Positions 23,789 through 27,844 of a stretch of 27,844 nt of DNA are shown piece by piece. Numbering within the stretch: the stretch's first letter is position 1; each line of letters starts with the position of its first letter. The stretch is from an uncultured Collinsella sp. (GTDB taxonomy: Bacteria; Actinomycetota; Coriobacteriia; Coriobacteriales; Coriobacteriaceae), in contig CABQKL010000014.1 in NCBI GenBank assembly GCA_902464645.1, positions 1-27,844 on the forward strand, written 5' to 3'. Both the position numbers and the translations under genes were made by a program. A model generated the notes under the pieces. It saw only the letters and a program-made list of their open reading frames with translations, did not search any database and had not been told where the DNA came from.

Positions 23789-23817
23789 GTCGCTACGACG
23801 TTGTTTCATTCAGACAT

Positions 23818-23917
23818 TTCGACCCAAATTGAAGTCAATATAACTCCAGGTCATTTGATGTTTTCATAGATTTACGAAAGAAAAGTACGCGGAATAATTC
23901 GACCCAAATTCGACCCA
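23818..23917. repeat. TTCGACCCA direct repeats, candidate integrase arm sites
   Basis: TTCGACCCAAATT occurs at 23818 and 23898, and a third TTCGACCCA follows from 23909. They lie between the att core and the integrase reading frame, where arm-type binding sites are expected. Confidence 0.6.
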
Positions 23918-23944
23918 CAACGAGCTTGAAAGCGGTCAGGCGGA

Positions 23945-23996
23945 GCATTACCCGTGGGGTGTGACCCCACGCAGGGCCCACCACCAAGGGTAATGC
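23945..23996. repeat. Nested inverted repeat before the integrase remnant
   Basis: The outer arms GCATTACCC (23945-23953) and GGGTAATGC (23988-23996) enclose an inner GTGGGG/CCCCAC hairpin (23954-23970). It may be a regulatory hairpin or part of the attachment region. Confidence 0.6.
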
Positions 23997-24069
23997 CCAC
24001 CCGCCCCAGCCCTTTGCGCCATTCCGCGCAACCGAGCGCGATTCTCAGGCACTTCAGGCAAGGAACACG

Positions 24070-24945
24070 ATGAACGACCGACCTCTCGTCATAGGCAAAG
24101 GAACGAAGCAACGCCGCGACAAATACACGTGGCGCTACCGTCACAGCCTCGGCAAGGATCCGGTCACGGGCAAATACCGCTATTCGCCGTGACAGACCAT
24201 ACATACCACCAAAAGCCGAGAGGTCGACGCCGCACTCGAAGCCTACAAGGCAGAACTCAACAGCGGCACCTACGTCCAAAAATCGAGGGACACCGTCGGC
24301 TCGTACGCAAAAAAGTTCCACGACAACCGTGAAGGAACCATCACGCCGCTCGCCTACTCGACATCCTACTCAATCGAGAACCGGACGCGCACATCACATG
24401 CGTGATGCTCATGCTCGACACCGACATGAGAAGGGCAGAAGCCCTCGGGATGACGTGGTCCGATGTCTCCGTCGAGAACAGAAGCATCCTCATTGAGCAG
24501 CAGTTCGCGGCCGATCGAAGCGTTCGCTCGCCCAAAAGCAAGAAAAGTGTGCGGAGGATCTCGATAAGCGAGACGCTGACGTCGTATCTCGAATTCTGGA
24601 AAAAGGAGCAGGCCCGCGAAATGGAAGCCTTCGGCCTGGAACAAGTCAAAGGCACTCCGCTCGTCCACTCATTCGAACGAACGAAAGACAGGCATCCCCA
24701 AGTCAACTTCATGGACCTGAATGGGTTTTCGCGCTGGTTCAGAAACTTCAGCGTCGAGAACGGGTTCGGCAAGTTCGAAGGCGTTCGAACATACCATTAT
24801 GTGAAGGAAACTGTCGACGGGGAAACGATTTCGAAGCGTTATGAGCATAAAGAGTGGCTCGAATTGAGGGATTACCTCAGGAAGCATCCCAAGGTTCGCG
24901 AGGCGAGGCATATCAGCACATATGAGAGCGAGCACCTTCCTTACG
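24070..24945 (+). pseudogene. Tyrosine recombinase (phage/ICE integrase), broken
   Basis: ATG at 24070 opens an arm-binding N-terminus (KYTWRYRHSLGKDPVTGKYRY) interrupted by TGA at 24190, where relatives usually have Trp. The same frame then continues with TKSREVDAALEAYKAELNSG and KKFHDNREGTITPLAYS to a stop at 24403. The catalytic domain resumes in another frame at about 24381, with PDAHITCVMLMLDTDMRRAEALGMTW (the catalytic Arg lies in DMRRAEALG). The core-binding domain of about 100 residues between the two parts is missing. The catalytic frame then runs through PKSKKSVRRISI and GFSRWFRNFSVENGFG, but the His-x-x-Arg box and the Tyr nucleophile are absent, replaced by unrelated sequence. The enzyme cannot be active. 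The nearby att core fits its former role. Confidence 0.85.
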
Positions 24946-24964
24946 GATATTCGGGCCTATCGAG

Positions 24965-25350
24965 CCACACCGCTACTGCCGCTACTGCCCGCTACTGCCC
25001 GCCAGCTTCCGAACCAGCGGGCGGTAGCAGCACCCCGAACATCTCGCCGACAGCGCAGAGAGTCGTCGACCTGGCGGCCAAGGCCGACATCGAGGACGTG
25101 ATGCTGTGCGACCTGCCCGGCGTCCTGTCCTTCCTAGGGCTGCCACCTGAGACGGAGATGCCGCCGGGCAACAAGGGGAAGACGAAGCTCAAGAAGCTCT
25201 ACAGGAAGGTGGCGCCGAACAAGGCATACCACTCCGGCGAGCGCGCCAAGGATTTGATCTCGCACCTCGACATGGCAGAGATCAGGGCATCGGCGCCCGT
25301 CCAAGAATTGGGATGCAGTTCAATACGAGCTCGGGGCTCTTTTCGTCTAG
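24965..25350 (+). pseudogene. 3' remnant of an unidentified gene, frameshifted
   Basis: The integrase frame continues into about 110 residues of unrelated sequence (AQRVVDLAAKADIEDVMLCD, PGVLSFLGLPPETEMPPGNK, LYRKVAPNKAYHSGERAKDL). Near 25305 the natural ending appears to move to another frame, reading KNWDAVQYELGALFV and stopping at TAG 25348. This looks like the C-terminus of a protein that I do not recognise. The junction contains three near-copies of CGCTACTGC (from about 24970), which may mark the recombination point. Confidence 0.45.
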
Positions 25351-25368
25351 ATTGGGGACGCATGGCCG

Positions 25369-25493
25369 GACGAAAACAATTTGCGTCTGGTAATAAGCGT
25401 ACGAAAGCGCAATTTACGTCTTAATTCCGTACGCAAATCAAGACGAAAATCGTTTACGTCTGCTTTAATCCGTACGAAAACGGTTTTCGTCTT
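25369..25493. repeat. Array of four imperfect GACGAAAA/TTTTCGTC palindromes with CGTACG spacers
   Basis: The units are GACGAAAACAATTTGCGTC (25369), a CGTACG-linked unit at 25399-25420, a third at 25441-25461 and a perfect 17-bp palindrome ACGAAAACGGTTTTCGT (25474-25490). CGTACG occurs at 25398, 25428 and 25471. The array ends about 20 bases after the 3' end of the AAA+ ATPase gene (that gene is on the - strand). The last unit could act as a terminator; the multiplicity is unexplained. Confidence 0.8.
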
Positions 25494-25511
25494 GCAGGGC
25501 AGTTGCCGTTT

Positions 25512-26603
25512 CTACAGTTCAACTTCCAGTTCGGCTTTGTGCTCGTAGAGGTAGTCGCGCATGTAGGGGATGGCAAATGAGACCTTGCCGTACGAGGGAG
25601 CCTCGATAATCGATTCTCTTAACAGGCGGCTGCGGACGGAGCTCACCTGTTGAGGCGTTTTGTTCAGGGCATCGGCAACCATGCTGGTCGAGCTCGTCTG
25701 CCCCAAAGACGCCATGCTCAGCAGATAAGCGATGCACGTGGGCGGAATGCGCTGCAGTGCGGGCTCAATCACCATGGCGCAGAAGCGTTCGCGTGCCGTT
25801 GCAATGCCACGCTCGGCTTCTTCTTCTCCAATAATCGCTGTGTGTGCACGTCTTGCCAACTGCCATGCGTAGTATCCAACGAGTTGGATCATGAAAGGAT
25901 AGCCTTGCGTTGCCTCGGCAAGTTGGCCGGCAATACCTGGCTGCAACTCCATGCCAGACGCTTCAATGGTTTCCTCGAGGGAGTACGACACTTCGGTTAC
26001 TGCCACAGCCTTCAGATCAAAGGGGAGGGCACGGCGCAAAAACGTAAGTGTCTTTCCGTTGATGATGCTTTCAATCATCGAAGGCAGCCCAGCAAAAACA
26101 AAGGCGATATCAAGGTCTTCGCCGATAACCTGCTGAATCGCAATGGAGAGCGTTCGGACCTCATCGAGCTCTGCGTCTTGAACCTCGTCGAGAGTGATGA
26201 GCAGGCCATTTCCATTCTTGGTTATTGTCTGTCTCATGGCGTCGCGTAGCGATGGGCCGATTCGCTCAATATCTATGCTGCCGATGGATATGCCAGCTAC
26301 GGTGGGCTCAAATCTGGCGTGTTTGGCCTGGAATTTGGGCTGCAGCTGTTCGAGAATGCGCTGGCAAAGTCCCTCGGTTGCGACCTCTTTTATGACCGTC
26401 CAGCCACGGCTTTGCGCCAAACGTGAGCACTCGTCAAGGAGGACCGTCTTGCCCGTTCCACGGACGCCGGCTATGCGCATTAGGCGCCCAGGGGCACCAG
26501 GCCCGTTGGTGAGGCCTTCACTGAATTCTTCAAGTACATCTTCGCGGCCGATAATCGTGGGAGGTGTTTTACCTGCTGTGGGCTTAAAAGGGTTTGTTTG
26601 CAT
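25512..26603 (-). CDS. AAA+ ATPase with C-terminal winged-helix-like region
   Basis: A 363-residue P-loop ATPase of the AAA_16/Orc1-Cdc6-like or STAND-like type that occurs in many copies in gut actinobacteria. Family opening NPFKPTAGKTPPTIIGRE, Walker A GVRGTGKT (46-53), Walker B LLITLDE (134-140), a sensor region FVFAGLPSM and an arginine-containing LRRALPF are visible. The last 90 residues (LLSMASLGQTSSTSMVADAL to the end) look like a winged helix. The start is at ATG 26603, with AAAGGTGG upstream on the - strand; the GTG at 26612 overlaps that site. Seven 10-bp tandem repeats lie immediately upstream and a palindrome array downstream. The role is unknown; nucleotide-dependent DNA binding or a defence-type sensor is possible. 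Confidence 0.82.
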   Translation of the reverse strand: MQTNPFKPTAGKTPPTIIGREDVLEEFSEGLTNGPGAPGRLMRIAGVRGTGKTVLLDECSRLAQSRGWTVIKEVATEGLCQRILEQLQPKFQAKHARFEPTVAGISIGSIDIERIGPSLRDAMRQTITKNGNGLLITLDEVQDAELDEVRTLSIAIQQVIGEDLDIAFVFAGLPSMIESIINGKTLTFLRRALPFDLKAVAVTEVSYSLEETIEASGMELQPGIAGQLAEATQGYPFMIQLVGYYAWQLARRAHTAIIGEEEAERGIATARERFCAMVIEPALQRIPPTCIAYLLSMASLGQTSSTSMVADALNKTPQQVSSVRSRLLRESIIEAPSYGKVSFAIPYMRDYLYEHKAELEVEL

Positions 26604-26620
26604 GTGAGCCACCTTTGCTC

Positions 26621-26690
26621 AAGATATAGCAAGATATAGCAAAGTATAGCAAGATATAGCAAAGTATAGTGAGATATAGCAACGTATAGC
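26621..26690. repeat. Seven tandem 10-bp repeats upstream of the AAA+ gene
   Basis: Seven exact-register decamers: AAGATATAGC three times (26621, 26631, 26651), AAAGTATAGC, AAAGTATAGT, GAGATATAGC and AACGTATAGC. All share TATAG at the same place. On the - strand, that of the ATPase gene, each gives a TATACT- or TATATC-like hexamer every 10 bases, close to one helical turn. It resembles an iteron or phased-operator array. Confidence 0.9.
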
Positions 26691-26716
26691 GCTGTTTGCG
26701 GGTTCTTACGGTGGTG

Positions 26717-27397
26717 CTATTTTCCGAATGCCGCGCGGATAAAGCGCTGGGCGAACAGCTTGTTGGCGACGTTGATGACATGGCCCAGGAACAGTGCCGA
26801 GATGGCGGTCGTGACGCCAAAGCCGCCCAGGTTGTACATAAAGATCAGCGACAACGCGAGCGAGGCGGCGACATGTGAGCAGTCAAACACGACTTTTACG
26901 TCACCAAAGCGGCGTTTAAGCTTTTCGGCAATGACTTGCACCAAGCCGTCGGGCGCGTTGGGGACAACGCCCATGTTGACGACGAGACTTACGCCAAATG
27001 CGGTGACAGCGAGGGAGAGCAGCATGGTCGCAATCTGTGTGGGGAGTGCCGTGGGATGCAGTGGGTTGACCGCCATGAAGAGGTCGGTCAAGCCGCCAAT
27101 CAGCGTTGAGAAGAACAACTCGAGCAGGATGCGCGGCTGGAACTCGCTTCGCAAGATGGCTAATTGCGCCACGATGTAGGCAACGTAGGTTGCGGTGATC
27201 CAAAAGCCGAGCGTCTTGCCAGTGAGCATGGATAGGGTTGTGGCAAAGCACGTGAGCGCGGCGACGCCCAGGCCGGATGCCGTCTGGAGACTCATACCGA
27301 GTGCCAGTACTGCAACGCCCACCAGATACATCAGCATTCTGATGACGGTATGGCACCAGTCGATGTTCTCGCCATGCATGATGATGAGCGGTCGCAT
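26717..27397 (-). CDS. YczE/YitT-like integral membrane protein
   Basis: A 226-residue membrane protein with about five hydrophobic segments (first MLMYLVGVAVLALGMSLQ, last VTTAISALFLGHVINVAN). The mid-region NMGVVPNAPDGLVQVIAEKL and HPTALPTQIATMLLSLAVTA follow the pattern of the YczE/YyaS/YitT group, whose substrate is mostly unknown. Start ATG 27397, with GAAAGG 12 bases upstream on the - strand. The leader carries a terminator-like hairpin (27425-27502), so expression may be controlled by attenuation. It precedes the AAA+ gene in the same direction across a 113-base gap filled by the decamer repeats, so co-transcription is possible. Confidence 0.75.
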   Translation of the reverse strand: MRPLIIMHGENIDWCHTVIRMLMYLVGVAVLALGMSLQTASGLGVAALTCFATTLSMLTGKTLGFWITATYVAYIVAQLAILRSEFQPRILLELFFSTLIGGLTDLFMAVNPLHPTALPTQIATMLLSLAVTAFGVSLVVNMGVVPNAPDGLVQVIAEKLKRRFGDVKVVFDCSHVAASLALSLIFMYNLGGFGVTTAISALFLGHVINVANKLFAQRFIRAAFGK

Positions 27398-27424
27398 GTT
27401 GCTACCCGTCCTTTCGGTTGTGTG

Positions 27425-27502
27425 AAAAAGCTGACCCGGGCCGGCAAAAGAGGGTTATCGGAGGCACTGCTGCAAAAGCAGAAAAGCCGGCCCCACGGTC
27501 AG
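27425..27502 (-). promoter_or_regulatory. Structured leader with terminator-like hairpin before the YczE-like gene
   Basis: The arms CTGACC (27431-27436) plus GGGCCGGC (27438-27445) pair with GCCGGCCC (27486-27493) plus GGTCAG (27497-27502). The long loop holds a further small CTGC/GCAG hairpin. On the - strand the structure ends in CTTTTTC, 28-33 bases before the start codon. This is the layout of a transcription attenuator or of a riboswitch expression platform. I do not recognise a known riboswitch class. Confidence 0.6.
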
Positions 27503-27705
27503 TCGTCTAGGAAGTGTCTCGCTGTGCCGGAATGGGACTAAAGGTCCAACGAGACGGGAAGAAAGCAAATGGCATTGCGTGGGCGATAAGATGCCAAGAT
27601 GGTAGGGTGCGTCTTAGCATCATATTGCCCACGCTCAACGAAATCGGTTTCGTTTGAGCCTAAGTATACGACGGGATTTTATTTGCGAAGAGAAAAACAA
27701 TAAAA

Positions 27706-27721
27706 AGGTGAACGTTCACCT
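27706..27721. promoter_or_regulatory. AACGTT palindromic operator, copy 8 (perfect)
   Basis: AGGTGAACGTTCACCT, the only fully symmetric 16-bp copy in the window. It is 309 bases upstream of the YczE-like gene and points to nothing else inside the window, so it probably serves a gene beyond the right edge. Confidence 0.75.
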
Positions 27722-27744
27722 AATTGCAACAACTCGTTGGCTGT

Positions 27745-27811
27745 AGTTGCGGTGGAATAGTTCCTGTTTTTGCTGCTGAAGGCCTTGAACAGGAACTATT
27801 CCACCGCAACT
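27745..27811. repeat. Hairpin repeat copy B
   Basis: The arms 27745-27768 and 27788-27811 are perfect 24-bp complements around a 19-base loop containing CTGAAGGCCTT. The outer 15 bp and the loop words match copy A at 11772-11838, while the inner stem differs in both arms. No T run follows on the + strand. Confidence 0.85.
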
Positions 27812-27844
27812 TATGAGGGGGCGGGGGATGCGATAGTATTGCAT

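Larger units (their letters stand above)
23744..25350. mobile_element. Decayed integrative element remnant
   Basis: It comprises the tRNA-Met att fragment, three TTCGACCCA direct repeats (starting at 23818, 23898 and 23909), an integrase ruined by at least three lesions, and a 3' remnant of another gene. No intact tRNA-Met lies to the right within the window, so the far end is lost or outside. The left limit is the att core; the right limit is set by the last gene remnant and is uncertain. Confidence 0.55.
27398..27844. other. 447-base right-end intergenic region
   Basis: Contains, besides the leader hairpin, operator copy 8 and hairpin copy B, an inverted repeat around GCGTGGGC/GCCCACGC (about 27577-27635) and a bulged hairpin CTCAACGAAA/TTTCGTTTGAG (about 27634-27658). 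No protein gene is seen. The window ends here, so a gene starting just beyond 27844 is likely. Confidence 0.45.

Noticed and set aside
23624..23869. 81-residue frame over the tRNA-Met fragment
   Set aside because: Reads through the terminator and tRNA sequence; no ribosome site.
25369..25493. CRISPR array
   Set aside because: The units are unequal palindromes with 7-20 base intervals and no cas genes.
26621..26690. CRISPR array
   Set aside because: Unit length is only 10 bases without spacers, and no cas genes are present.

Overview
The window looks like chromosomal DNA of a gut actinobacterium of the Collinsella (Coriobacteriia) type. This is inferred from high G+C, compact directons, strong AGGAG-type ribosome sites and gene content; no rRNA or other phylogenetic marker is present. 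Most of the first 20 kb is a pectin / hexuronate utilisation locus whose products converge on 2-keto-3-deoxygluconate (KDG).

Layout. 1-686: 3' part of an altronate dehydratase (UxaA). 1098-10434, + strand: a GPH-type sugar symporter, GH28 polygalacturonase, alpha/beta-hydrolase esterase, a two-domain CE8 pectin methylesterase / alpha-beta-hydrolase fusion, an SGNH esterase, a GH105 unsaturated uronyl hydrolase and a TIM-barrel isomerase/epimerase. None of the catabolic enzymes shows a signal peptide, so oligogalacturonides are probably imported first and trimmed in the cytoplasm. 10539-13904: two iron-sulfur flavoproteins (a GltD-like NAD(P)H oxidoreductase and an old-yellow-enzyme/2,4-dienoyl-CoA-reductase-like enzyme), possibly an electron sink. 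14023-16529, - strand: an RpiB-fold isomerase and an SDR dehydrogenase (DhuI/DhuD type, unsaturated uronate to KDG) and a FadR-type GntR regulator. 16763-20002, + strand: a GntP-family permease and an IlvD/Edd-family dehydratase, likely an aldonate branch also feeding KDG.

Control. A palindrome with consensus AGGTGAACGTTCACCT occurs eight times, always intergenic: three copies before the symporter, two before GH105, two before the DhuD-type gene and a perfect one near the right end. It has LacI-family operator character, but no LacI gene lies in the window. A different set of CATCAGA motifs, including a 19-bp palindrome, lies between the GntR gene and gntP.

20.5-25.4 kb is accessory DNA. It holds an MFS drug-type exporter, a CBS-pair protein and a small alkyltransferase-like protein with different codon habits (Phe almost always TTC). 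These are followed by a 45-bp 3' fragment of a tRNA-Met gene, repeats resembling integrase arm sites, a tyrosine integrase broken in three ways, and the tail of an unidentified protein. 25.4-27.8 kb, - strand: an AAA+ ATPase with a palindrome array on its 3' side and seven 10-bp tandem repeats on its 5' side, then a YczE/YitT-like membrane protein behind a terminator-like structured leader. Two copies of a hairpin repeat with a conserved base and loop but covarying stems lie at 11.8 kb and at the right edge.
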